Shown: positions 14,071 through 22,307 of the stretch, piece by piece
Layout: every line of letters starts with the position of its first letter
How positions within the stretch are numbered: position 1 is the first letter of the stretch
DNA from: an uncultured Myxococcales bacterium
GTDB taxonomy: Bacteria > Myxococcota_A > UBA9042 > CAIXZC01
Assembly (NCBI GenBank): GCA_903895725.1
Contig: CAITUV010000050.1
Coordinates: 1-35,991, forward strand
Direction: 5' to 3'
Length of the DNA stretch: 35,991 nt
Notes under the pieces: generated by a model
The model's database searches: none
What the model was told of the DNA's origin: nothing
Seen by the model: the letters and a program-made list of their open reading frames with translations, nothing else
Position numbers and translations under genes: made by a program

Positions 14071-15027
14071 ATGAGGCGGAACGGGAGGATGGCTGCGGCG
14101 CTTGCGCTGGCGCTCGTCTGCAGTGCGGCGGGCTGCGAGCCGGGAGGAGGCCCCGCGACGCCGGACCCTGGTGCCACATGCGACTCGACCCCGTGCCCGG
14201 GCGATCGGACGATCCAGGACGCGGCCGCAGAGACGCTCCCGCTTTCCGACGCACGGCCCCGGACCGATGCTCCGCCCGGTGAGGAGACACGCGGCACGGT
14301 CTGCACCGACCCGTCCCGGCTGTCCGGTCGAACATTTCGGGCCGATGTCCTGGAAGCCTCCCACCCCACCGATCTGCTCAACGAGTTCTTCCAGCAGAGT
14401 GCGGACCGATTCGAGCTGGTCATGGTGATCCACTTCGGCGACTACGATCCGGAGACCGGGACACTGGATGGGACGATCGGCGCAGCCACGGCGGTGGTGG
14501 GCGATTGCGATTACGATTGCGATGCCGATGCCGATGTCGATGCCGATTCCGACACAGGGAGGGGGGAAGAAATCAACTCCTTTTCCTGGGCGCTCGAGCC
14601 GACACCGATCACCATTCGAACCGAAGGATGCACGTTCGAGGTGATGGGAGAGTTCGACCTGGATATCTGCGCGGCCACGGCCAGCAAGGTGTTGGCCCTC
14701 AAGCGCATGACCGGCAAGGGGAGTCTTCACCCGGACGGCTCCCGGCTGCGCTTCGACGACCTGGCGGGGTATCTGCCCGAGAGCGAGGTCGAGAGCCTGT
14801 GCATCGGAATGCCGGGGCTTGGGACCGTGAATTTTCACTGGTTCATGAACGCCGCCGGGATCTGCGCCAACGCGGACTCGGATGGAAACGGTGCTGCGGA
14901 TGCCTACAATTTCGTCGGCATCGTGGAAGCGACCGAAGACAGCGGGCGGTTCGTGGACGAGGTGACGGGACCTGTGTTCGGGGTGGCGCAGTGTCCTCCG
15001 GATACGGGAAAATGCAGTGGGCGGTGA
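14071..15027 (+). CDS. Lipoprotein with an Asp-rich tract, unknown function
   Basis: A 318-residue protein with a type II signal peptide (MRRNGRMAAALALALVCSAA, then GC) and a flexible Pro/Asp-rich linker after the lipid anchor. An Asp-rich tract DCDYDCDADADVDADSD is encoded by a near-perfect hexanucleotide repeat (gatgcc variants, ~14504-14553). It may bind calcium or may simply be a spacer. The rest is a predicted beta-rich domain with scattered cysteines (CTFEVMGEFDLDIC). The start is fixed by GGAGG about 5 nt upstream of ATG 14071; the frame is open upstream to 13981, but that would lie in the promoter region. No family is recognised. The DUF2330 gene follows after 131 nt. Confidence 0.8.
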   Translation: MRRNGRMAAALALALVCSAAGCEPGGGPATPDPGATCDSTPCPGDRTIQDAAAETLPLSDARPRTDAPPGEETRGTVCTDPSRLSGRTFRADVLEASHPTDLLNEFFQQSADRFELVMVIHFGDYDPETGTLDGTIGAATAVVGDCDYDCDADADVDADSDTGRGEEINSFSWALEPTPITIRTEGCTFEVMGEFDLDICAATASKVLALKRMTGKGSLHPDGSRLRFDDLAGYLPESEVESLCIGMPGLGTVNFHWFMNAAGICANADSDGNGAADAYNFVGIVEATEDSGRFVDEVTGPVFGVAQCPPDTGKCSGR

Positions 15028-15158
15028 CCCCACAGCCCCGACCACGCGGGAGGGGCCCAGGAGATGGGCAGTGGGCGGTGAGGGGCTTGCCCCGAGCGGA
15101 AGTCGAGGGGAACCCGACCCGAAGATGCACTTGCAGTGAGCAGCAAGGAGGTAACAAC

Positions 15159-16736
15159 ATGACGTCCAGAGCGTTCTTTTTGCGGTTTCTTCTCTTGACT
15201 TCCTGCTGCCTGCTCCCCGTGAGCGCGGTGGCGGATGGCGGCCTGTTCATTCACACGGTTTCGAGCCAGACGACGCAGACCGAGGCGGTCAATGCCAGCC
15301 AGCTCTCGTCGGATGGTCAGAGGGCGTTCTTCCTTCAGCGGGACGGGGGGTGGGATCTGTACCTCCAGCCCGGGAAGATGGCGGTGGCCGGGGCCGCGTG
15401 GGTGCTGCCGGTCCCGGTGGAGCTCGGGGAGGAGGACGTTGCGGAAGCGCCGGCTGTGCTCATGGACCAGCTCGAGTTCGCTACGTCGCCCCTGTTCGAG
15501 ATCGCCATCGAGGAGAGCCTGTACTGCCCGGAGCGCTTTGTCAGCTCCGGGTGCGACGTCAAGAGCGGCGGGACCTCCCTGGCCGACGGCAGCTCGGGCA
15601 AGACCGTCAACGAGAACGGGGTGCGTCCCCCCCCGGCGGTGACCCGGTGGGGCGAGGGAACGGTTGCCGGGTGGGACTATGTGATCGTCGATGCGGCCGA
15701 TGCCGGTGAGCTGGTGGCCTGGCTGGACGACAACGGGTATGCCGGTCCCGACGGGCTGCTGGAGCGGGTCAAGCCTTACGTGGACAAGGGGTGGCGCTTC
15801 TTCTGCGGGAAGTTCAGCCGAGAGGGGGATGCGCCGGACCGGCTTCCGTTGGTGAGGTTTCGATTGAACGGGCTCGAGAGCCCGGTTTTTCCGATGCTGC
15901 TGACGCCGATGTCGACGTTGAGCTCGTGGCGGTTCGAGCTGTTCATTGCGGCCAAGGAGGGATACGGACCGTCCGCCGGTGCGGATACCGAGGCTCTGGG
16001 CGAGTTCCTGGACGGAGGGGTCGGCTATCTGGGGGATCCGGACGGTGACGGGGACTACGGCGCGGTGCTGTATGCCTACGAGTTGTACAAGGCTCGCCTG
16101 GACCAGATCCTCCAGCCGGTCAACGGAGGCAAGACGCGGGCTGTCGTGGAGTTCTACGGGCCCCTCGCCCAGGAGGATGTCGAGGATCGGCTGGCCTCGT
16201 GGACGCCGGAGCGGGACAAGGAGGAAGGGGAGAGGGAGTATCCAGGAAAGTACGAAGAGCCGATTCCGGCCGAGCCGGACGTCATCCCGGGGGAGTCATC
16301 GGACGGAGGCGACTGGCAGGATCCGGCCTCGGGAGCGCAGGAGCCTCCTCTCGAGTCCTCGCCCGAGAAATGGCCGGAAGAGCTGGTCACGATCACCACC
16401 AAGAAGCTCGTCGTGACGCGGTTGCTTGGCCGGGCATTCGAAGACGGGGCCCAGGACATCACGTTCAAGCCGGGGGCCGGGGCCATGGCGTCCCAGCTTG
16501 CCCGGTTCTCAGGAACGGGGTTTGCGGAGCAGTGGCTCGACTCGCATGATCCCCGCTGTCGTCCGGGGCCGGCTCCGGACGTGAATACGGCGGGACTGCT
16601 CCTTCTTCCCGGGACTGGAGGCGGGGCTGAGGGCAGTGACCCGGCCCCCTGGACCGGGCTGGCCCTCCTGGCTCTCCTGTTCGCTGCCGTCGTCCGGGGA
16701 TGCCAGGCCGTCAGGCGGGAGCGTTTTTCCGCCTGA
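15159..16736 (+). CDS. DUF2330 family protein with an LPGTG-like C-terminal anchor
   Basis: A 525-residue exported protein. It has a signal peptide (FFLRFLLLTSCCLLPVSAVAD) and a domain matching DUF2330 in layout: GGLFIHTV and QRAFFLQRDGGWDLYLQP at the start, AAWVLPVPVELGEE, VAGWDYVIVDA, a GY-x-GPDGLLERVKPYVDKGWRFF segment and FPMLLTPMSTLSSWRFELFI. A long acidic, Pro-rich stalk follows (about residues 350-410). The tail at ~483-525 has LPGTG, a hydrophobic helix (GLALLALLFAAVV) and a basic end (RRERF), arranged like a sorting signal. An excellent ribosome site, AAGGAGGT, fixes ATG 15159. The role of DUF2330 is unknown; surface localisation is likely. A run of eight C lies within the gene at 15627-15634. 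Confidence 0.88.
   Translation: MTSRAFFLRFLLLTSCCLLPVSAVADGGLFIHTVSSQTTQTEAVNASQLSSDGQRAFFLQRDGGWDLYLQPGKMAVAGAAWVLPVPVELGEEDVAEAPAVLMDQLEFATSPLFEIAIEESLYCPERFVSSGCDVKSGGTSLADGSSGKTVNENGVRPPPAVTRWGEGTVAGWDYVIVDAADAGELVAWLDDNGYAGPDGLLERVKPYVDKGWRFFCGKFSREGDAPDRLPLVRFRLNGLESPVFPMLLTPMSTLSSWRFELFIAAKEGYGPSAGADTEALGEFLDGGVGYLGDPDGDGDYGAVLYAYELYKARLDQILQPVNGGKTRAVVEFYGPLAQEDVEDRLASWTPERDKEEGEREYPGKYEEPIPAEPDVIPGESSDGGDWQDPASGAQEPPLESSPEKWPEELVTITTKKLVVTRLLGRAFEDGAQDITFKPGAGAMASQLARFSGTGFAEQWLDSHDPRCRPGPAPDVNTAGLLLLPGTGGGAEGSDPAPWTGLALLALLFAAVVRGCQAVRRERFSA
16711..16736 (+). other. Perfect 8-bp inverted repeat covering the end of the DUF2330 gene
   Basis: TCAGGCGG (16711-16718) and CCGCCTGA (16729-16736) can pair around a 10-nt loop; the last three bases are the stop codon. 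No T-run follows, so this is not a classical intrinsic terminator. It may act as a stabilising or Rho-assisted 3' end. Confidence 0.45.
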
Positions 16737-16757
16737 GCGGCGGGTTCCGTCTCGAAC

Positions 16758-16787
16758 TTGCCGCTAGGCCCTGACATGACTTATAGT
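16758..16787 (+). promoter_or_regulatory. Weak promoter candidate upstream of the MopE surface lipoprotein
   Basis: TTGCCG (16758-16763), an 18-nt spacer and TATAGT (16782-16787); a second -10-like TATACT follows at 16788-16793. This A+T-rich patch in a G+C-rich gap lies ~70 nt upstream of the ATG at 16856. The -35 match is weak. Confidence 0.35.
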
Positions 16788-16813
16788 TATACTGTTTTTC
16801 ACGTGCGGGCGTG

Positions 16814-16834
16814 TCCCTGCCCACGAGGCAGGGG
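16814..16834 (+). promoter_or_regulatory. Leader hairpin just before the ribosome site of the MopE lipoprotein
   Basis: CCCTGCC (16815-16821) pairs perfectly with GGCAGGG (16827-16833) around a 5-nt loop, and one wobble pair extends the stem. It ends about 7 nt before the AAGGAG-type ribosome site (~16841-16849). It could stabilise the mRNA or be a protein-binding site; there is no direct evidence for either. Confidence 0.4.
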
Positions 16835-16855
16835 GAACGAGGAAAGGAGCCGATC

Positions 16856-19800
16856 ATGAATCGAACCGTTTGCCTGGGGGTAGTCCTGACGCTTGCGGTC
16901 GCCTTCTCGACTGGAGCGTGTTCGGGGGGTGGGAAGACTGCGGTCAACGGACCCGGAATCGTAACCGACAACAGCGAGCAGCCCGAACAGCGGGTGGAGC
17001 AGGACGTCGGGGCGGACAAGCTGGACATCCCCCGGGAGGAGGACGGTCTAGTGTACGACAGCCGGATTCCGTTTGACAGCGTGGACCAGTGCCAGGAGCC
17101 TCCCTTCGGGGTCGGCTGTCCGTGCGAGCAGAACGGAGACTGCCAGGGCGGCTACTGCGTGGAGGGTCCGTTCGGCTTCATGTGCACGTATGAGTGCTTT
17201 GACGACTGCCCCGAGGACTGGCAGTGCAAGGGCGTTTCCGGGTTCGGACCGGACCTCGTTTTTTTGTGCGTCCCCATGTCGAAGAAGCTGTGCTATCCCT
17301 GTGAGAAGAGCACCCAGTGCGGGAGCGATGGGCTCTGCCTGCCTCTGGACGACGGCAATTTCTGCTCCTACATCTGCGACGACAAGTGGCCCTGCCCGTC
17401 GACGTTTACCTGCAAGGAGGTGGATGTGGAGGGGATGAAGCTCAACGCCTGCATCCCGGACAGCGGGGCTTGCGACTGCACCTCGGAGAGTGCGGGACAG
17501 CTTCGGCCGTGCAGCCTGGCCAACGACTTCGGGACCTGTCTGGGGTACGAGAAGTGCGACCCGACCCAGGGGTGGGTCGATTGCTCCGCTGCCGAGCCGG
17601 CAGAGGAGATCTGCGACGGCAAGGACAACGACTGCGATGCTGCGTTCGACGAGGGGTTGCCGGAAAGCAAGCCGTGCGAGAGCTCGATACCGGACGTGGG
17701 GACGTGCAAGGGAAACGCCATCTGCCTCGGGCCGGAGGGGTGGGTCTGCAATGCGGCAAAGCCGGAAAACGAAACGTGCGACTTCAAGGACAACGACTGC
17801 GACGGGGACGTGGACGAGGATTTCAAGGAGGACGGCAAGTACGGGGCTCAGAATCACTGCGGCACGTGCAACTACGACTGCACGGGGTCCATTCCGAATG
17901 CCACCACGAAGTGCGATACGTCGCTGGCCACGCCGATCTGCGTGGTGGAGAGCTGTGACGACGGGTACTACAAGTTCAACGAGTACCAGTGCCTGCCGGT
18001 GGGACAGACCCTGTGCAAGCCGTGCATCAGCGATTTCCAGTGCGAGGGCGGGGCGTGCCTGTCGATCGGTGGCGGCCAGTTCTGCTCCGAGAGCTGCCTG
18101 GACAAGGATTGCCCGGAGTTCTTCGAGTGCACCGAAGTGAACGGCGTTGCCGGGAAGTGGTGTCTGCCGATCTCCGGCACGTGCGACTGCAGCAAGGCCA
18201 ATGCCGGGGCCAAGAAGCCGTGCAACGTGGCCAATGAGGTCGGCACGTGTCTCGGCTTCGAGACGTGCGACCCGCAGGTCGGCTGGGTGGGCTGCACGGC
18301 CGTGGCCGCGATGGCGGAGGTGTGCGACGGCCTGGACAACGACTGCAACAGCATTCCGGACGACGGTCTTCCCGAGTTCCAGGACTGCCAGATCGAGGAC
18401 CCTGCCGTCGGCGTCTGCAAGGGGACCGAGGTGTGCATGGGGGTCCAGGGGTGGGTGTGCAACGCGAACAAGCCCGAGCTCGAGAAATGCGATTACAAAG
18501 ACAACGACTGCGACGGCGTGGCCGACGAGGACTTCAAGGCTGGCGGGAAGTACACGGCCCTCGAGCACTGCGGAAGCTGTGACAAGAACTGCATCGGGGC
18601 GCTGCCGAACGCTGTATCCAAGTGCGACTCGACGCTGCAGACGCCCGAGTGCAAAGTCGACCAGTGTCTGGAGGGATACTTCCAGCTCAACGAGTACCAG
18701 TGCATCCTCCCGCCGGACGTCCAGTGCAAGCAGTGCGTGAGCGACAAGGACTGCTACTTCGACGTGTGCGTCCCGCTGGACAACGCCAGCTACTGCCTGA
18801 GCCTGTGCGAGGGGGGGAAGTGCGGCGAGGGGTACACGTGCAAGGCGGTGGCGGGCAAGGGGGATGTGTGCATCCCCAACTCCAACTCGTGCGAGTGCAG
18901 CAAGGACAACGCCGGAGCCAAGCGGAGCTGCTCCAAGACCAATGAGGTCGGCACCTGTTTCGGCTTCGAGACGTGCGTCCCCGAGACCGGCTGGAGCACC
19001 TGCGACGCGTTCGAGCCGGCCGCGGAGGCATGCGACGGCCTGGACAACGACTGCAACGGCATCGTGGACGACGGGTTGCCTGCGAGCAAGCCGTGCGAGA
19101 AGACCAACGGGTTCGGGGTTTGCTCCGGGCTGTCGGTCTGCTCCGGGACCAAGGGGTGGGTCTGCCAGGCCCTGGAGCCTGCGGCCGAGGTGTGCGACTA
19201 CCTGGACAATGACTGCGACGGCCAGGTGGACGAGGACTTCAAGCAGGGCGAGAAGTACTACCTGGACGACCATTGCGGCACGTGCAACAACGCGTGTGAG
19301 AAGGCCATCGCCAACGCCACCGGCAAGTGCGATTCGACCTACCTCGTGCCCAAGTGCGTGGTGGACAAGTGTGCGGCCGGCTACTTCCAGGTGAGCCCGT
19401 TCCAGTGCATCGTGCCTCCGGACACGACGTGCCAGGCCTGCGAGAAAGATGCGGACTGTGTCGGCTCCTCGTGTGTCACGATCGATGGCAAGAAGCGGTG
19501 CGCCAAGACGTGTGTGGACAACGCCGGTTGTGACGGGGAGACCGCGTGCACGCCGTACCCGGGAAAGGGAAACCTGTGCCAGCCCACCTCCGGGAGCTGC
19601 GAGTGCAACTCCTTCACGTCGGGCAGCAAGCGGAGCTGCAGCATCGACAATGCGGTGGGGACCTGCTTCGGCTTCCAGACCTGCAACCCGGCCAGCGGCT
19701 GGTCCTCGTGTGATGCGCTCATCCCGGCAGCCGAGGAGTGCGACGGCATCGACAACGACTGCAACGGGCTGGTGGATGACGGGCTGCCGGCCACCAAGCC

Positions 19801-22279
19801 GTGCTCCTCGAGCAATGCGTTCGGGACGTGCACGGGCCAGGCGGTATGCATGGGGACCCCGGGCTGGGTCTGCCAGGCCCCGACTCCGGCCAAGGAGATC
19901 TGCGACTACCAGGACAACGACTGCGACGGCAGCTCGGACGAGGATTTCAAGAACGCACAGGGCAAGTACAACCAGTTCACTCAGTGCGGGTCCTGCACGA
20001 TCTCGTGCGAGGTCGGCTTCCCGCATGCCACCGCCAAGTGCGACGACACCAAGCCCACGCCGCAGTGCGTGGTGGACAAGTGCGACCCGGGCTACTTCAA
20101 GCTCAATGCGTACCAGTGCATCCCGAACGTGGCGAGCCTGTGTGAGCCCTGCTCGACCGATGACAACTGCGTGCTGGAAGGGGCCAAGTGTGTCAACCTC
20201 TCGGATGGCAAGTTCTGCTCCAAGGCTTGCGAGGTGGCGGGGGATTGCCCCACCGGCTACTCGTGCAAGACCTACGGGGCGACCAAGCAGTGCCTGCCGC
20301 TCACCAACTCCTGCTCGTGCGATGGCAGCAACCCGAACCTGAGCAAGAGCTGCTCGTCCACCTGGCCCGAGAACCCGGGGCCGGGGGAGCCGTTCGTCAC
20401 CTGCTACGGGACGCAGAAGTGCACGGTCAACGGCTGGACCGACTGCCAGCTCCCGGTCGAGGCGTGCGACTCCATCGACAACGACTGCAACGGCGTCGTG
20501 GACGACGGATTCCTGATCAACGGCAAGTACGTCCAGGATGCCAACTGCGGACAGTGCGGCAACAACTGCACGTTCCTCCAGTACGCCAACGCGACGGGCA
20601 CGTGCGACAAGTCGAAGCAGGTTCCCGACTGCATCATGTCGTGCAAGGCAACCTTCTTCGACGTGAACACCAATCCGGCGGACGGTTGCGAGTGCGGGTA
20701 TGTGTCGAGCACCGACACGCCCGACGTCGATTGCGTCGACCCGCCGGCCTGCACGCAGGTCAAGAAGGACCAGAACTGCGACGGCGTGGATGGCGAGATC
20801 AACAACGCCATCTTCGTGGCCAAGAACGGAAACGACGCCAATACGGGCACGATGTCCAAGCCTCTGCTGACGATCCAGGCGGGCATCGACAAGGCCAAGG
20901 CTTCGGGCAAGCGGGACGTGTACGTGGCCACGGGCGTGTACTCGGGCTCGCTGACGCTCAAGGCGGGCGTGGGGGTCTACGGCGGCTACTCCTCGGACTT
21001 TGCCCAGCGCCACGTCGTCCTGTACGAGACCGTGATCATGGGCGGGGCCTACACGGCTCAGCAGCCCGGAGCGGTCAACGCGGTCAGCATCGGTGGCAAT
21101 GCGAACACGACGGTCGTGGACGGCTTCACGATCTTCGGGAAGAACAACAACTCGGCCAGCGGCTCGAGCTATGTGGTCTACGTCAAGAACTCGACCAACG
21201 GCTTGCGGTTGACGGGCAACCGCATCGTCGCCGGCAACGGCGGTAACGGCTCGGGGTCCTCGGCCGGGTCGGACGGGCAGGACGGCGTGGTCGGCAGCAT
21301 TGGTGCCAACGCGTACATCTACTCGTCGAACAACTGCACCATCGGCAAGGTGAAGGACGGCGGCAATGGCGGGCAGCTCTCGTGCAGCGGCGTGAACGTG
21401 GCCGGCGGCAAGGGGGGTGACAGCTACTGTCCTGCGTATGCCGTGGCTCCCAATGCGGCCGAGAACGGCCAGAAGGGCAACGGGACCGGTGGAGGCAACG
21501 GCGGTGCGGGTGGCTGGGATGGGACGTTCGACTCCATGTGCTACAACTGCACCGTGCCTCCGAACAACAACTCGTTCGAGGGGTTCGATGGGGTCAAGGG
21601 GACCAATGGGGCCAACGGGACCGGGGGCAGCGGATGCTCACTGGCCACCGGCCAGGTGGTCGGCGGTGTGTGGCAGCCGTATGCCGGCGGAAGCGGTATC
21701 GACGGGGCAGCGGGCGGCGGTGGCGGCGGCGGCGGCGGCGGCGGCGGTGCGAACTCGAGCGGCACGTGCGGCGACCACATCGGAGCCACCGGCGGTGGTG
21801 GCGGCTCCGGGGCCTGCCAGGGGACTGCCGGCCAGGGCGGAAACGGCGGCGGCGGCTCGTTCGGCATCTTCCTGTTCTACGACGTGGCTCCTGCCACTGT
21901 GCCCAACATCAGCAAGAACTCGCTGGAGAGCGGTAACGGCGGTGCGGGCGGCTACGGCGGCAATGGCGGCACGGGCGGCGTAGGCGGGACCGGGGCCTCG
22001 GGAGGCAGCGGGGCCACCGGCGGAGCTTGGTGCGGCTGGGGTGCCGGCACGGGCGGCGACGGCGGCAACGGCGGTCACGGCGGCGGCGGCGGTGGTGGTT
22101 GCGGCGGCGTCTCGTACTGCTTCTTTGCCTCGGGCCAGGGCGGAGCGAGCCTGGCATCCTACAAGACCGGCAACTCCTGCGCTCCGGGTGCGGGCGGTGC
22201 CGGCGGTGCAGGTGGCCCGTCCATCGGCAACTCCGGCAAGACCGGTGCGGTGGGAACGGCAGCAACCGCGAACTTCTGA
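16856..22279 (+). CDS. Giant modular surface lipoprotein with nine MopE motifs, beta-helix-like and Gly-rich regions
   Basis: 1807 residues. The signal peptide ends in a lipobox (VAFSTGACSGG), so it is a lipoprotein. After a short linker come five tandem Cys-rich modules of ~237 residues, starting near residues 144, 384, 621, 857 and 1094. Each of the first four carries two MopE-type metal-binding motifs (such as EVCDGLDNDCN then EKCDYKDNDCDG, each followed by [DE][DE] and FK/GLP); the fifth carries one. MopE motifs are known from a copper-binding secreted protein of methanotrophs and are common in myxobacteria. From ~1317 a DUF1565-like start (FVAKNGNDANTGTMSKPLLT) suggests a right-handed beta-helix, then a Gly-rich end (~1459-1805) includes twelve consecutive Gly. 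ATG 16856 is chosen for its GGAAAGGAG site and signal peptide. The next gene starts 28 nt later. Confidence 0.93.
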   Translation: MNRTVCLGVVLTLAVAFSTGACSGGGKTAVNGPGIVTDNSEQPEQRVEQDVGADKLDIPREEDGLVYDSRIPFDSVDQCQEPPFGVGCPCEQNGDCQGGYCVEGPFGFMCTYECFDDCPEDWQCKGVSGFGPDLVFLCVPMSKKLCYPCEKSTQCGSDGLCLPLDDGNFCSYICDDKWPCPSTFTCKEVDVEGMKLNACIPDSGACDCTSESAGQLRPCSLANDFGTCLGYEKCDPTQGWVDCSAAEPAEEICDGKDNDCDAAFDEGLPESKPCESSIPDVGTCKGNAICLGPEGWVCNAAKPENETCDFKDNDCDGDVDEDFKEDGKYGAQNHCGTCNYDCTGSIPNATTKCDTSLATPICVVESCDDGYYKFNEYQCLPVGQTLCKPCISDFQCEGGACLSIGGGQFCSESCLDKDCPEFFECTEVNGVAGKWCLPISGTCDCSKANAGAKKPCNVANEVGTCLGFETCDPQVGWVGCTAVAAMAEVCDGLDNDCNSIPDDGLPEFQDCQIEDPAVGVCKGTEVCMGVQGWVCNANKPELEKCDYKDNDCDGVADEDFKAGGKYTALEHCGSCDKNCIGALPNAVSKCDSTLQTPECKVDQCLEGYFQLNEYQCILPPDVQCKQCVSDKDCYFDVCVPLDNASYCLSLCEGGKCGEGYTCKAVAGKGDVCIPNSNSCECSKDNAGAKRSCSKTNEVGTCFGFETCVPETGWSTCDAFEPAAEACDGLDNDCNGIVDDGLPASKPCEKTNGFGVCSGLSVCSGTKGWVCQALEPAAEVCDYLDNDCDGQVDEDFKQGEKYYLDDHCGTCNNACEKAIANATGKCDSTYLVPKCVVDKCAAGYFQVSPFQCIVPPDTTCQACEKDADCVGSSCVTIDGKKRCAKTCVDNAGCDGETACTPYPGKGNLCQPTSGSCECNSFTSGSKRSCSIDNAVGTCFGFQTCNPASGWSSCDALIPAAEECDGIDNDCNGLVDDGLPATKPCSSSNAFGTCTGQAVCMGTPGWVCQAPTPAKEICDYQDNDCDGSSDEDFKNAQGKYNQFTQCGSCTISCEVGFPHATAKCDDTKPTPQCVVDKCDPGYFKLNAYQCIPNVASLCEPCSTDDNCVLEGAKCVNLSDGKFCSKACEVAGDCPTGYSCKTYGATKQCLPLTNSCSCDGSNPNLSKSCSSTWPENPGPGEPFVTCYGTQKCTVNGWTDCQLPVEACDSIDNDCNGVVDDGFLINGKYVQDANCGQCGNNCTFLQYANATGTCDKSKQVPDCIMSCKATFFDVNTNPADGCECGYVSSTDTPDVDCVDPPACTQVKKDQNCDGVDGEINNAIFVAKNGNDANTGTMSKPLLTIQAGIDKAKASGKRDVYVATGVYSGSLTLKAGVGVYGGYSSDFAQRHVVLYETVIMGGAYTAQQPGAVNAVSIGGNANTTVVDGFTIFGKNNNSASGSSYVVYVKNSTNGLRLTGNRIVAGNGGNGSGSSAGSDGQDGVVGSIGANAYIYSSNNCTIGKVKDGGNGGQLSCSGVNVAGGKGGDSYCPAYAVAPNAAENGQKGNGTGGGNGGAGGWDGTFDSMCYNCTVPPNNNSFEGFDGVKGTNGANGTGGSGCSLATGQVVGGVWQPYAGGSGIDGAAGGGGGGGGGGGGANSSGTCGDHIGATGGGGGSGACQGTAGQGGNGGGGSFGIFLFYDVAPATVPNISKNSLESGNGGAGGYGGNGGTGGVGGTGASGGSGATGGAWCGWGAGTGGDGGNGGHGGGGGGGCGGVSYCFFASGQGGASLASYKTGNSCAPGAGGAGGAGGPSIGNSGKTGAVGTAATANF
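17287..20500 (+). repeat. Five tandem ~711-720-nt coding modules
   Basis: Module starts (the Cys-pair segment such as KLCYPCEKSTQC, TLCKPCISDFQC, VQCKQCVSDKDC) fall near nt 17287, 18007, 18718, 19426 and 20137, giving intervals of ~708-720 nt. The intervals fit whole codons. The fifth module is diverged and lacks the second MopE motif. Module sequences differ enough that recent expansion is not obvious. Confidence 0.85.
21713..21748 (+). repeat. Trinucleotide (GGC)8 run encoding polyglycine
   Basis: Twelve consecutive Gly codons, of which eight (21722-21745) are pure GGC. Slippage would change the length by whole codons without breaking the frame. It lies in the Gly-rich end of the MopE lipoprotein. 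Confidence 0.85.
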
Positions 22280-22307
22280 TTCCGGCCTGAGATTCTGGAG
22301 GTGGCAG

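Noticed and set aside
17048..21013. A 1321-residue open frame antisense to the MopE lipoprotein
   Set aside because: It is wholly antisense to a gene with signal peptide and recognised domains. The sense codons (TGC, GAC, AAG, GTG) read backwards rarely give stops in G+C-rich DNA, and the repetitive Val/Ala/Arg/Leu product mirrors the sense modules.
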